Below, piece after piece: positions 48,476-60,498 of a stretch of DNA of 64,000 nucleotides; the first letter of the stretch is position 1; the number at the start of each line of letters is the position of its first letter. The position numbers were made by a program, and so were the translations under genes. This DNA is from Ligustrum vulgare (Eukaryota; Streptophyta; Magnoliopsida; Lamiales; Oleaceae). Below the pieces are notes generated by a model. It made no database searches and had not been told where the DNA came from. It was given only the letters and a program-made list of their open reading frames with translations. Location of the stretch: positions 48,038,124-48,102,123 of the forward strand of contig OY743169.1 of assembly GCA_963555705.1 (NCBI GenBank), given 5' to 3'.

Positions 48476-50112
48476 ATGGCTAACCATAATCTTGAAGGTC
48501 ATTCTACTAATCGTCCTCCATTGTTTGATGGTACTAATTATAATTATTGGAAAACTAGAATGATGATTTTTATTCAATCCATTGATTATAATATTTGGGA
48601 TGTCATTGAATCCGGTCCTCATGAGCTTACTATGGTTATTAAAATTGATGGAAACCGGATATGATTATTTCAAAACCAAAGGAAGAATATGATGAGGATG
48701 ATAAGAAAAAATTGTCTTTAAATGCTAGAGCCAAAAATATTCTCTATTGTGCACTTAGTATTAATGAATTTAATCGTATTAGCACATGTGATTCCGCACA
48801 CGATATTTGGCATGCTTTAGAAGTCACTCACATGGGCACAAATAAAGTTAAAGAGACAAAAATAAATCTTTTATATAAAAATTTTGAAAACTTCTTCATG
48901 AAACAAGATGAACCCATTGCTAGTATGATTACTAGATTTACCGATATTGTTAATGGTCTTAAGGGCTTTGATCGAAAATTTTCTAATGGTGAACTTGTTA
49001 GCAAAATGCTTAGATCTCTCTCGGAAGATTGGAGCTCATTGAGAATGTTGATAGAAAACACACAAGATGTCAACACATATCCCTTGGAAGAGCTTTATGG
49101 AACATTGATGACATATGAGCTAAATCATGCCGAGACAAAAGAAAAGTCTAGAAAAGCAAAAGAGGAAGAAATGAAGGATCCTCCTAGGAGACAAATTGCT
49201 TTAAAGTGATCTATTGTTGAAGAAGCCTCAAACTCTAACAATAGCGATGAGGAACTCGATGATCTTGTACTTCTTGTCAAGAAGTGGAAAACCTTTCGCA
49301 ACAACCGTAGATTTCAAAAGAAAGAAGACAAAGGTGAAGAGAAAAAGATCGTTTGCTATGATTGTGACAAACCCGGTCACAAAAGAACCGAATGTCCCAA
49401 CAAGAGAAAATTCTTCAAAAAGAAAGCTTTACAAGCTACTTGGGATGATAGTGATGATGAACAAGATGAAAGTGAAAGTCAAGATGAAGTTGCCAACATG
49501 TGCTTCATGGCCATTGAAGATGAGGTAAATACTAATGACATTCCCTCTTATGATGAACTATCTACCTCATATGAAGAAATGATTGAAGTTTTTGAAAAAC
49601 TTGTTCTTAAACATTCCACTCTTAAAAAGCAATACATCTTGTTGAAAAATGAAAACGAAAAGAATTTTGAAATACAAAAGGATTTTGAAAAGAAGAATCT
49701 TGATCAAAATGCTTTGATGGTAGAAAATCTCTCCCTAAAAGAAAATTTTTTAGATTTAACGTCCATTGTTCACAAATTCACTCAAGGGAGGAAAAATTTT
49801 GAACTAATGCTTGGTAAACAACAATTTGTTTTTGATAAAGGAGGAATTGGATACAAACCATTTTTGAAACAAAAATCTACCAAAAATACTTTTGTAAAAG
49901 CTTCTACTTCGTTTTCCTTTCATCAAAACACCTTTGTCAAGACATCAACTACTTGTAACTTTTGTAATAGAAGTGGGCATGTAGCTTTTAATTGTTTATT
50001 GAAAAAGAAGCTACACTTTGAAGAAAGGCACAAGAGGGTTCAAGGAACTAACTATCAAGGACCCAAAATTATGTGGGTACCAAGAAGTCAAAAATTAAGT
50101 CATGTTTTGTAG
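48476..50112 (+). pseudogene. Sirevirus gag, three lesions
   Basis: The ATG at 48476 opens MANHNLEGHSTNRPPLFDGT, the usual N-terminus before the NYxYWKxRM motif. Around 48650-48662 the frame shifts. The new frame continues from the KPKEEYDEDDKKKLSLNARA segment through the retrotransposon gag domain (ITRFTDIVNGLKGF) to a TGA at 49207-49209. The same frame carries on with CCHC knuckle CYDCDKPGHKRTEC (49354-49395), a coiled-coil-like acidic/basic stretch (~49560-49800) and a second knuckle CNFCNRSGHVAFNC (49954-49995). It ends at TAG 50110-50112, exactly at the gag/protease border. Two CCHC motifs fit Sireviruses. Confidence 0.93.
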
Positions 50113-53100
50113 GTATCAACAAAAGTAAAGAGCAATTGGTTCTTGGATAGTGGTTGCTCAAAGCACATGACCGGAGATAAATCACTCTTATCAAGTTTCA
50201 AAAGAAAAGATGGAGGTCATGTCACTTTTGGAGATAATGCCAAAGGAAAAATTATTGGCATTGGAAATATTGGTAATCATCCTTCTCCCTCTATTGAAAA
50301 TGTTTTATTAGTAGATAATCTCAAACATAATTTGCTAAGTATTAGTCAATTATGTGATAAAGGCTATCATATTAAATTTGATTCTTCTAGATGTCTTATC
50401 AAAGATGCTTCATCAAAAGAGGTATTGTTCATAGGAAGCCGAAGTAAAGATGTTTATATCATCAACATTGAATTTGAGAAAGAATTAAAATGTTTGTCAA
50501 GCTTTAAAGATGACACTTGGTTATGGCATAGAAGATTAGGTCATGTTAGTATGGACCTTATTTCAAAAATATCAAAAAATTGCTTTGTCAAAGGCCTACC
50601 AAGTTTGAAATTTGAAAAAGATAAAATTTGTGATGCTTGTCAATTTGGAAAACAAACCAAAAGTTCTTTCAAAAATAAACAATTTTCTTCCACCACAAAA
50701 CCATTACAACTTCTTCACATGGATCTTTTTGGACCATCTAAAACCGCAAGTTTAAGTGGTAAACACTATGCTTTTGTCATTGTTGATGACTTCTCAAGAT
50801 TTACTTGGGTTCTCTTTTTAAATTTGAAAAATGAAGCTTTAAATGCATTCAAACATTTTTGCAAAAAGGTTCAAAATGAAAAAGGATTTTCTATTACAAC
50901 TATAAGAAGTGACCATGGTGGAGAATTCGATAACATGGCGTTTGATGAATTTTGCAAAATAAATGGGTATGAACATAATTTCTCGGCTCCTAGAACCCCT
51001 CAACAAAATGGTGTAGTAGAAAGGAAGAATCGTACATTGCAAGAAATGGCTAGGACCATGCTAAATGAAAATAACTTACCAAAATATTTTTGGGCTGAAG
51101 CCGTTAACACTGCTTGCTATATCATAAATAGGGTTTTGGTAAGTCGAAAGAATACTAAAACTCCTTATGAACTTTGGAAAAATAGAATTCCTAATATCGG
51201 ATATTTTAAGGTTTTTGGTTGTAAATGCTTTGTTCTCAACACAAAAGAAAACTTAGGAAAATTTGATTCAAAATCCGATGGAATTTTTCTTGGTTATTCA
51301 TCCACTAGCAAAGCTTATAGAATTTTTAACAAAAGAACTCTAGTAGTGGAAGAATCCGTACATGTTACTTTTGATGAAACTAATTCTCTTGATCAAGAGA
51401 AAGGTGTTGACGTAGGTTTGGAAATTCCCTTTGAGGAGATAAATATTCAAGATCAAAGAAATGAAATATCCAAAGTCAATGAAGAAAAAGACTTGGAAGA
51501 ACCAACTCCTCAACAAGAAGAAGGAACATCTTCCAAAAACTCAAGTGATCTAATACTTCCTATCGAATGGAGATTTGCTTCATCTCACCCAAAAGAGCTC
51601 ATAATTGGTGATCCTTCAAAAGGGGTAAGTACTAGAAACTCTTCTAAAGGATTCTTAAATACTTGTGCTTTTATCTCTCAAATTGAACCAAAGAATTTCA
51701 AAGAAGCAGAGCTCGATGAGTTTTGGATTCTTGCAATGCAAGAAGAACTAAATCAATTTGAAAGAAATCATGTTTGGGATTTAGTTGATAGACCAAATGA
51801 TCAAACCGTTATCGGTACAAAATGGATTTTTCGAAACAAAAAGGATGAAAACGGTATAATTGTGCGTAACAAGGCTAGATTGGTGGCCCAAGGTTACAAT
51901 CAAGAAGAAGGAATTGACTTTGAAGAAACTTTTGCACCGGTTGCTAGATTAGAATCCATTCGTATGCTTCTTGCCTTTGCTTGTCATAAAGGTTTTACTC
52001 TTTATCAAATGGATGTCAAAAGTGCATTTTTAAATGGTGTTATTCAAGAAGAAGTCTATGTTGAACAACCTCCCGGTTTCAAAAATCATAAATTGCCGGA
52101 TAATGTCTTTAAACTAAGAAAAGCTCTATATGGTTTAAAACAAGCTCCTCGAGCTTGGTATGAAAGATTGAGTAAATTTCTTATTTCAAATGGCTTTCAA
52201 ATGGGAAATGCGGATACTACACTTTTTATCAAAACCAAAAAGGAAGACATGATTATTGTACAAATCTACGTTGACGATATTATCTTTGGTGCAACTAATG
52301 AGTCTCTTTGTAAAGAATTTTCAAAATTTATGAGCAATGAATTCGAAATGAGCATGATGGGAGAGTTAAAGTTCTTCCTCGGGCTTCAAATCAAACAAAC
52401 TAGTGAAGGAATATTCATTAGTCAAACCAAGTACATTGTGGATATGCTCAAAAAGTTTGAAATGGAAAACTTGAAGCCCATGAATACTCCCATGAGTACT
52501 TCAATCAAATTGGACAAAGATGAGCAAGGCACTTCCATTGACATTACAAAATATCGAGGTATGATTGGATCCCTTCTTTACTTAACCGAAAGTAGACCCG
52601 ATATTATGTTTAGTGTATGCTTATGTGCTAGATTTCAATCAAATCCTAAAGAATCTCACCTAAGTGCCTTAAAACGTATTTTTAGATATTTATGTGGCAC
52701 TAGAACTTTAGGACTTTGGTATCCAAAAGGTACTCATTTTGATCTTATAAATTATTCGGATGCCGATTGGGCGGGATGCACAATTGATAGAAAAAGTACA
52801 ACTGGAACTTGTCACTTTTTAGGATTTGCACTTGTGTCATGGTTTAGTAAGAAACAAAATTCCGTTGCACTATCTACCGCCGAGGCCGAATATATCTCGG
52901 CCGCTTGTTGTTGTGCTCAAGTTTTGTGGATGAAACAAACTCTTCATGATTATCATTTGAAATTCGAAAATGCTCCTATTATGTGTGATAACACTAGTGC
53001 TATTAATTTGTCAAAAAATCCCATCCTACACTCTCGCACAAAGCATATTGAAATTCGACATCATTTTCTTAGAGATCATGTACAAAAAGGTGATATTTAC

Positions 53101-53223
53101 TTAGAATTTGTTAGCACGAATAATCAATTAGCCGATATCTTAACTAAACCGCTAGCTCTTGATAGATTCTCCTATATTAGACGAGGTTTAGGAATTATTG
53201 ATGAATGTGAAATATGTGGCTAA
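50113..53223 (+). CDS. Sirevirus pol: protease, integrase, reverse transcriptase, RNase H
   Basis: Uninterrupted frame of over 1000 codons directly after the TAG. Numbering from the leucine codon at 50143: protease D2-S3-G4 ([11 protein letters not shown]). Integrase zinc finger H129, H134, C163, C166; catalytic D193, D257 and E293 with 35 residues between the last two. Reverse transcriptase with the [11 protein letters not shown] aspartate (D624) and YVDD (709-712). RNase H with SDADWAG (D873), TAEAEYI (E914/E916) and CDN (D949). It ends at TAA-type stop 53221-53223. All catalytic residues I checked are present. There is no start codon of its own, so expression needs gag read-through or the frame is silent. 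It has no frameshift, unlike gag. Confidence 0.95.
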   Translation, partial: VSTKVKSNWFLDSGCSKHMTGDKSLLSSFKRKDGGHVTFGDNAKGKIIGIGNIGNHPSPSIENVLLVDNLKHNLLSISQLCDKGYHIKFDSSRCLIKDASSKEVLFIGSRSKDVYIINIEFEKELKCLSSFKDDTWLWHRRLGHVSMDLISKISKNCFVKGLPSLKFEKDKICDACQFGKQTKSSFKNKQFSSTTKPLQLLHMDLFGPSKTASLSGKHYAFVIVDDFSRFTWVLFLNLKNEALNAFKHFCKKVQNEKGFSITTIRSDHGGEFDNMAFDEFCKINGYEHNFSAPRTPQQNGVVERKNRTLQEMARTMLNENNLPKYFWAEAVNTACYIINRVLVSRKNTKTPYELWKNRIPNIGYFKVFGCKCFVLNTKENLGKFDSKSDGIFLGYSSTSKAYRIFNKRTLVVEESVHVTFDETNSLDQEKGVDVGLEIPFEEINIQDQRNEISKVNEEKDLEEPTPQQEEGTSSKNSSDLILPIEWRFASSHPKELIIGDPSKGVSTRNSSKGFLNTCAFISQIEPKNFKEAELDEFWILAMQEELNQFERNHVWDLVDRPNDQTVIGTKWIFRNKKDENGIIVRNKARLVAQGYNQEEGIDFEETFAPVARLESIRMLLAFACHKGFTLYQMDVKSAFLNGVIQEEVYVEQPPGFKNHKLPDNVFKLRKALYGLKQAPRAWYERLSKFLISNGFQMGNADTTLFIKTKKEDMIIVQIYVDDIIFGATNESLCKEFSKFMSNEFEMSMMGELKFFLGLQIKQTSEGIFISQTKYIVDMLKKFEMENLKPMNTPMSTSIKLDKDEQGTSIDITKYRGMIGSLLYLTESRPDIMFSVCLCARFQSNPKESHLSALKRIFRYLCGTRTLGLWYPKGTHFDLINYSDADWAGCTIDRKSTTGTCHFLGFALVSWFSKKQNSVALSTAEAEYISAACCCAQVLWMKQTLHDYHLKFENAPIMCDNTSAINLSKNPILHSRTKHIEIRHHFLRDHVQKGDIYLEFVSTNNQLADILTKPLALDRFSYIRRGLGIIDECEICG

Positions 53224-53283
53224 ATGTGTAAATGTATTTTTTTAAATTTTATATGAACATAAGTGTATTAAAAAAAAAAAAAA

Positions 53284-53713
53284 TGGCATTTCAGGTCGAC
53301 CGGATATCATATTGAGGTCGACCTGTCTTCCTATAGCGGTCGACCGCTACTTGCTACCCGGAAATCCAGTGACTTCAACACACAGCACTGCGGTCGACCC
53401 ATCTTACTTCCGGTCGACCGAAGCTCAAGGGAGTGACGGGGAGGAAGAAGCTCATGCCATACCCCATCCACACATACCTCAACATGCTCCACCGACCGGT
53501 TGGGTGTTCACCGAGGAACTCTACAATCAAACAAATGGCCACATTGATTCTCTCTCTCACACAGTCGAAGGCATGGTAAATATGCAACACCACATGATGG
53601 ACATGCAACAACAATTGTTGGCCAATCAAAACACCATCATGGAGACACTCGGGAACATTCAAACTCAGTTCAATAACATGTTTCCTTTTCCACCACCTCC
53701 TCCAATGGAGTGA
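53284..53713 (+). pseudogene. Post-pol ORF remnant with coiled-coil-like C-terminus
   Basis: An open stretch ends at TGA 53711-53713 with the segment HTVEGMVNMQHHMMDMQQQL, then a proline-rich FPFPPPPPME end. It has no convincing ATG near its start. Some Sireviruses carry an extra env-like reading frame with coiled coils after pol; this could be its C-terminal piece, but the membrane segments expected of an envelope are not visible. Five more GGTCGACC palindromes lie in its first 140 bases, two of them within codons. Confidence 0.55.
53294..53419. promoter_or_regulatory. Internal GGTCGACC palindrome array (five copies)
   Basis: Starts at 53294, 53316, 53338, 53392 and 53412 (steps 22, 22, 54, 20). 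It has the same motif and nearly the same step as the LTR arrays but lies inside the element, just after pol. The surrounding sequence is unlike the LTR unit, so it is not a simple LTR copy. Confidence 0.8.
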
Positions 53714-53950
53714 CCATCGCTTATGCTTCTCTTCCTTCTTATCTGTGGTAGTACATTTATGGTATTTTACTTATGCTATCTCACACATTTATTCTCCTTA
53801 GTTTAAAATCTATGTTGATCTTGTGTTATGAATACTTTGGGATTTATCAACTGCTAATTCTATTCTTGGAATTGAAATATGCTCTTATATTCATGATTTT
53901 CTATCTTATGCTCGTACTTGAAGGATATCTACCGCCTTTTTGCTTATGCC

Positions 53951-54190
53951 AAAAGGGGGAAAATATGGTGATGATTTGTTTTTTAGCTTGACTTTGGATA
54001 ATCTATATGCATGAAAAAGATTATATTATATGCTAGATTATGCCTCATTGGTTTGTATAAGATAGGGGGAATATATGCTAAAATTGAACTTATCAATTAT
54101 TCTCATTTTCCTATGCTTTGATTATACGCTTAAATTGCTTATATTATCATTACAAATCATCTTGTTTGTCATAATCAAAAAGGGGGAAAT
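53951..54190 (+). promoter_or_regulatory. Multiple polypurine tracts before the 3' LTR
   Basis: AAAAGGGGGAAAA (53951-53963), GATAGGGGGAA (54061-54071) and AAAAAGGGGGAAAT (54177-54190). The last abuts the LTR and is the plus-strand primer. Repeated polypurine tracts upstream of the LTR are a described Sirevirus trait. Confidence 0.9.
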
Positions 54191-55735
54191 TGTTGACCTA
54201 TGGTTAACTTAACCTTATTGTTTTGATAAATAACAAACAAGATTATATTGTGTTATTAACAAGTGTATTTCAAGTGTTTCATGCAACGATAATCTTCAAA
54301 GCATTCAAAGGACAAATTATCTCTCGAAGATAAAAGATCAAAAACACAAGATGCGAATAGTATGAAGATCGATAAATGGAGTTTACAAAGAATGAAGATC
54401 TTACAATTGCTTTTCAATGATATGTAAGGTCAATACATCAAAAGCTAGCAATGCATTTCATAAAGCTCAAGAAACAATTTTTAAACCATTAAAATATCGT
54501 TTTCAAAATCAACCTTGATCAAAAAGCCTTACAAAATCAAAATCGTAAAATATTTCACTGAACCGGTCGACCGCATAAAGAACCGGTCGACCGCATGGAT
54601 GAACCGGTCGACCGCATGGATGGACCGGTCGACCGCACTGCATGATTTTGAACTCAACGGCTATTTTCTTGCAACGGCTATATTGAGGTCGACCGCATGG
54701 ATGAACAGGTCGACCGCAAGAGTCAGTATGTGCAAAATTTGATCTATAAATAGCCTTCTCTCTTGCATTTATAATCACCAACTTACAAGAGCATTTAAGA
54801 GAGATTTATTGAGAAAATTATTGAGCTTACTTTGTTTTAAATTCTATTTCATATATTGCAAGGAATTTCTTGATTGTTCAAAACTATTTCATATCTTTAT
54901 CAAGAATTCCATCTTGTTGAAAACTCAATACTCTTAATTCATTATTGATCTTTGATTAAGTTCAAATCACCAAAACACTTATTGAAGTGTATATCTCTCT
55001 TCATACTTAACTAAGTATTATTTGGAAAGAGAGATCATTGGTTGAAAAACTTTGATTCAAGCAAAACTATATCATATCATTCTTCAAAGTTTTCAAAAAC
55101 ACTTGAGTTTTATTCATTGCTATCTATTGAAGTGTTAGCCTAACTCTCTTGGTACTTAATTTGAATATATCATTTGTCAAGAGAGTTATTTCAATTGTAA
55201 ATTCAATTCATTATATCTTGTGGTTTCGAGAGCCTTGTGAAAACTCGATTGTTGGTTTTTCGAGAGCCTTGTCAAAACTCGATTGTTGGTTTCGAGAGCC
55301 GTGTGAAAACTCGATTGTAAAAGGATAGGCGCTCCTTGTTGTAAGTCGCCTGAGGATTTGGTACTCCTTGTTGTAAGTTACCAAAATAGTGGATTTGGCC
55401 TTGCTCGTGACGGAGAGCTCGGTAACGGGGGACGTAGATCACGTTGGTTGATTGAACCTCCATAAATCGCGTTTGCACTCTCTCATCCCTTTTATTTACT
55501 TACATCGCACTTACTCTATTCTATCAATTTATATTGTGCAACGCTTTATCTTAGTGCTATACTTGCCTTATCAATTAAGTTTACACATATATAGCACACT
55601 ACGTTGATAGTTTAGTTACTTGTATCACTAAGTGCTAATACTTGTACCTATTGGTTTTAAGTTTGAGATTATTTATCGAAAAAGTTTTATAAACCAATTC
55701 ACCCCCCTCTTGGTTAGTTTACTCTTGGGTTAACA
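54191..55735 (+). repeat. 3' LTR of the Sirevirus (1545 bp)
   Basis: Matches the 5' LTR except C instead of T at 54970. It is directly preceded by the polypurine tract AAAAAGGGGGAAAT (54177-54190). Confidence 0.97.
54565..54715. promoter_or_regulatory. Six phased GGTCGACC palindromes in the 3' LTR
   Basis: Identical to the 5' LTR array, at 54565, 54585, 54606, 54627, 54687 and 54708, upstream of the TATA box at 54745. Confidence 0.9.
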
Positions 55736-55740
55736 CTAAT

Positions 55741-56165
55741 TACATCCAAATTATGAATTTTCCTACAACTTTTGGGTTTTGCCTAATTTTAGGTGTTCTT
55801 CATGTTTTGTATGAAATTCGAAATTGAGTATGGTTGGTGTTGGGATTAAGATAAAAATAGTATAATTGAATTGTGGTTATATATGTGAAAATTTCTGGCT
55901 TGATCCATGTATCCAAATCTATGTTTTGCATTGATTTCCTTACATCACACCAAGTGTTTGATAAATTACCATAGTGAGTCTTTCATGTAGTTTTTGCATA
56001 TATTTTTGGATGATCATTTGAACCACATGTTATACATTGTATGTGGATCATTCATTCATAATTTACACTGATTAAAAGGCACTAAACTCAAATGGAACAC
56101 CTTTACACCCATTGCAATGTCACCGCAGGCACAATGCACCTGATTTTCAGCCTCTGGCCACTAAT
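55741..56165 (+). other. Continuation of the Athila-like 3' region
   Basis: Resumes after the Sirevirus target duplication. T-rich, non-coding, in the style of the Athila spacer. Its right boundary with the minus-strand copia fragment near 56166 shows no visible target duplication. Confidence 0.4.
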
Positions 56166-58740
56166 TCACCATATGTTTTCATGACCTATATGAACTCCAA
56201 ATGTATTGAATTTTTTATATGTTTTAGATAACTCTTCACCCGTTGAAGGACAAGATCTTTTGGTAAGTTTGAGATGATCCCCAAGAGGTGAGCTAATTGA
56301 TTTAGCTCCTTTCATACTGAACCTTTCAAGTACTCGTTCAATATATTTTTCTTGTGATGACCACAACCTCTTAGATTTTTTTCCCCAAACTATCTCCATG
56401 CTCAATATTTGTTTTTTCGGCCCCAAATCTTTCATATCAAATGACTCATGTAAGGCTTCCTTCAATTTCTTAATCAATCTCACATCCTGGCCAACTATTG
56501 GTATATCATCAATATAAAGTAGTAAAATAATAAACTTTTAACTTCGAAAAGATTTGATATAAACACAAGGATCAGCAGTCGTCCTTGTGTATTCCTGACT
56601 TACCTTAAAAGCATCAAACTTTTTATACCACTGTCTTGGTGCTTGCTTGAGCCCATATAAACTTTTCTTCAATTTGTATAGAAGGTATTCTATCCCCTTT
56701 TGTTCAAAACGTTCTAGTTGAACATATAAATCTCTTCCTCCAAATCATCATGTAGGAAGGCAATCTTCACATAAAGTTGCTCCATTTCTAGGTCTAGACT
56801 GGTTGCTAACCCCAAAACAACTCTGATGGATGTCATTTTCATAATAGTAGAGAAAATCTCATCAAAATCAGCATCGTATTTTTGCCCAAAGCCTTTAACA
56901 ACCAAACGAGATTTGCAATTCATCAAATCACCATTGCCATCCTGTTTGATTTTATACACCCATTTATTTCTCAATGCTTTCCTATCCTTAGGAAGATTCA
57001 CCAAGTCTTATGTATCATTCTTCCTCAAAGAATTCATCTCTTCTGTCATTGCTTTCATCCATGGAATCTTATCTCTATTAGCCTTTGCCTCAAAAAAACT
57101 TTCTGGCTCCCCATCAGTAGTAAACAAAATATAGTCAAAAGTAGGATACCTAGTAGATAGCATGTGATCTCTAGTAGACATTCTGACATGTGCTTCTTCA
57201 TCTTCTTCTGTGTCAGGTATCTACTCCACCTTATTAGCATTCTCATTAGCTAGTATATCATCATGAGCAACATGAGCAATGTCATCAACATTCTCATCAA
57301 TGGGAGCTAAATACTCTTCAACAGTAGGTTGTGATGTCGAAGAGCTAGTAGATTTGAGATCAGGAACAACTGTAGTCACTCTAGGCTGCTCTAATTTATC
57401 AAAATCTTCAATAGAATTGTCTTCATGAAAGACCACATCTCTGCTTCTCACAGTCTTTTTTTTTTCTTTCGATCCCAAAATTTGTACCCAAACTGTTCAT
57501 CATCATAATTGAGAAATATACAAGGAATAGCTCTATCATCAAGCTTCAATCTCCGTTCCTTAGGCACGTGTATAAAATCTTTGCACCCAAACACCTTCAG
57601 ATGAGAGTAGGAAACATCTTTGCCTGTCTAAACTCTTTCTAGAATATCAAAGTCTAAAGGAACAGTTGGAGATCTATTGATCAAATAGAAAGCGGTCCGA
57701 ACTGCTTCACCCCCAAGATTTTGGGTAGATTGGATGTCTTCAACATGCATTAACTCTGTCAAGAATGGTAAGGTAAATTCTATTTTCCACGCCATTATGT
57801 TGACGAGTACTTGCTTCTGTAAACTCATGTCGAATCCCAAATTTTGAGCAATAATCCCTAAATTCATGTGAAGTATATTCCCCACCATTATCAGTTTTGA
57901 GACATCTCAAAGACTTCCTTGTTTCTCATTCTACCATGGCGAAACTGTTGAAAACTTTAAAATACTTGATCTTTAGATTTCAACATATAAACTCAAAACT
58001 TCCTAGAAGCATCATCAACAAAGGTGAGGAAATATTTATTTCCACCCAAAGAAGCTACATCACTAGGAGAGCAAACATCAGAATGCACAAGATCTAAAAT
58101 ATCATGTTTTCTTTTAAATGAATGACTAAAGGAAACTCTGTGATGTTTACCATATAAACAATGATTACATTAGTTTAGAGACATACCTTTGGCTAAGGGA
58201 ATAGATATCTTCTTTGCCAGGACTTACAAACATTTTTCACTCATGTGGCCAAGCCTCTTGTGTAGTAAACCAAGAGAAGAATCTTCAACTACATTCACCC
58301 CAATTTTACACGCTTTTACATAAGTCTTGTAGAGCGTACAACAAACTTTTCCTTTGGCGACAATCAAAATGTCCTTTGACAATTTTCAATTCAAATCACC
58401 GAATTTGTTGTAATAACCATGTCTGTCAAGAGCCATAACTGAAATTAGATTGAGACACATATCAACAATATGCCTCACATCATTCAGTATCAAGGAGTAA
58501 CCAAGTTCTATTTGCATGTAAATATCACCAATCCCAATAATCTTAGATTGGCTAGTAATTCCCATATTTGAAATACCAAAATCACCAGCTGTGTAACTTG
58601 CAAAAAAGTCCATGTTTGAACGGAAGTACCACTATCAACAATCTACTCAGTACGATGACCACTCACGTGTAGGCAATGATCATCTACACAAGAGAGTACA
58701 TCATCACTGATAGAAATAATAGTTGTAGTGTTCATTTTAT
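56166..58740 (-). pseudogene. Ty1/copia pol fragment, decayed
   Basis: The minus strand is readable in pieces from right to left. Protease region with SKIIGIGDIYMQ and DVRHIVDMCLNLISV (58613-58386). Integrase fragments NILHMNLGIIAQNLGF and NLGGEAVRTAFYLINRSP (57888-57628). The variable linker with DNSIEDFDKLEQ (57478-57221). Reverse transcriptase NKWVYKIKQDGNGDL and CKSRLVVKGFGQKYDADFDE (57004-56714), and LHESFDMKDLGPKKQIL (56483-56166). RNase H, LTRs and most of gag are missing. Multiple stops and shifts. Confidence 0.88.
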
Positions 58741-58999
58741 CTTCCTTCTTTTGATTGCTACATTCCCTTTAGGTGTCATTGTTTAGCTACAATGCCTAAA
58801 GTTAACTTTAGACCATAGCCGATGATTAAAGTAAACTTTAGGGTTTTTTTTTACAACTGACGCGTATTGTCCAAATTTATGCTTCTACGCCAAATACGTC
58901 ACTTTTACAACCGAAAAGTACGAGTCAAACTGTACTAGTGAGTATATCTCCAGACTGTCAAAAGTCTTTTAATGTTCTTCTATCCTGACAAATTCCTCC

Positions 59000-59858
59000 T
59001 GATTTTTGAGTTTTAGAATAGGCGAAAAATCTTTTGTTCGCCATGCACAATGGAAATAAAATGCCTGAAGAAATCAACTTGTCCAAAAAATATGTTACTT
59101 TTTTTTATTGTTGGCTGGATTGGCTTCAATATAGCCTTTACCTTATTCTTAGCTCAATTCCTTTGTTATGAAGTATGAAACCCAGAAAATTACCTGAATT
59201 TACATTAAATGCACACTTCAAAGGATTCAACTTAAATTTATATTGTTTCATTCGTTCAATTGAACGTTTTAATTAGTGAAAACTGTCTTCTTTTTTGAGC
59301 GATTTTACCACTATATCATCCTTATATAAATATCAATAAATTCACCAATAATTTCATGAAAGATAAAATTCACTGCCTATTGATAAGTATTCCCAACATT
59401 TTTTAGGCCAAATGACATGACTACTAATTCGTAGCATCATAAAGCCCATGGTCATCTAAAAGCAGTTTTATGTAAGTCTTATTTTGCTATATAAATTTGA
59501 TTATACCTAGAATAACCATCAATAAAAGAATATATAGTGTGTCCAGTAGTGGAATCAACTAAAAAAATTGATGTTGGCATTGTGTATTCATCTTTAGGCG
59601 TAGCAAGATTGAAATTCTAAAGTCTATGCACACATTTATTTTATCATTCTTCTTTATGACAGGTACAATGTTAGACAACCATTTCTCATATCTTACTTTT
59701 CTAATAACTCCTTTTAATAATCGCTCCATTTCTTTCTTTACTTAGGACAACACATTAGGTGCAAAAAGTTTAGGTGGTTGTTTATGAGGTTTGAAGTTAG
59801 GTTTAGTAGGTAATCTATATTATACTAGATTTCTATCTAAATCAAACATTTGTTCATA
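59000..59858 (-). pseudogene. Tat-type reverse transcriptase fragment
   Basis: The minus strand reads, with stops, EQMFDLDRNLV, then LPTKPNFKPHKQPPKLFAPN, EKWLSNIVPVIKKNDKINVC, NFNLATPKDEYTMPTSIFL, HTIYSFIDGYSRYNQI and FGLKNVGNTYQ. These are the fingers and palm blocks of Tat-lineage gypsy reverse transcriptases. The catalytic YxDD region further on is very decayed. Confidence 0.85.
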
Positions 59859-60428
59859 CTAGTAGTAAGCACATGCTTTGCACGTCTTTTGTAAAGAATG
59901 AATGACACGAGTAATATTTTTGATGTATTATTACTTTTCTTGAGAATAGTTGAGATAATTAATAAAGAAATCACGTGTCATCTATCAAGAGATAATCTGA
60001 CATAATAAAATATTAGAAAAATCGAAAATTAATTTATAAAATATTAATGATAAATTGTAAAAAAGAAAAAAAAAAGTTGTGCTAGACAAATCAAATTAAT
60101 TTAGGAGCATATTTTTTAAGTTTAAATATAAATTCAGATTTGATTTTTTTTCTGATTTTTTGAAAGAGTTTTGAAATTATTTATTTATATTCTTAATCAA
60201 AATATAATTAGAAAAATATTGTTTTTCTATGAATTAATTAATAGTTTTAATAAAAATTTAAGAGTGATATTGACAAAAGATAAAAATATTTAAATGTATT
60301 GTAGATTAATATAATAACTAATAATATTTAATGAAAATAAATTAAATTTTAAATGTAATATTGACCCAAACCATAACAATTTATGGCTAAAATGGGGTAT
60401 CAAAAGTTTCCACTCATCCACACTTCTA

Positions 60429-60498
<70 letters not shown>

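Larger units (their letters stand above)
46877..55735 (+). mobile_element. Sirevirus-like Ty1/copia retrotransposon, complete and very young
   Basis: 8859 bp. LTRs 46877-48421 and 54191-55735 are both 1545 bp and differ by a single base in my comparison (T at 47656, C at 54970). The exact target duplication CTAAT lies at 46872-46876 and 55736-55740. The primer-binding site is 48424-48435. Gag has two CCHC knuckles, pol has the order protease-integrase-RT-RNase H, and a long region with several polypurine tracts follows pol. LTR palindromes and the CACCCCCCTCTTGG block near the LTR 3' end also fit the Sirevirus (SIRE/Maximus) genus. Gag-pol carries three disabling lesions. Confidence 0.97.

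Noticed and set aside
53284..53713. Envelope protein gene in the Sirevirus
   Set aside because: No start codon, signal peptide or membrane segment is visible; only a short coiled-coil-like tail remains.
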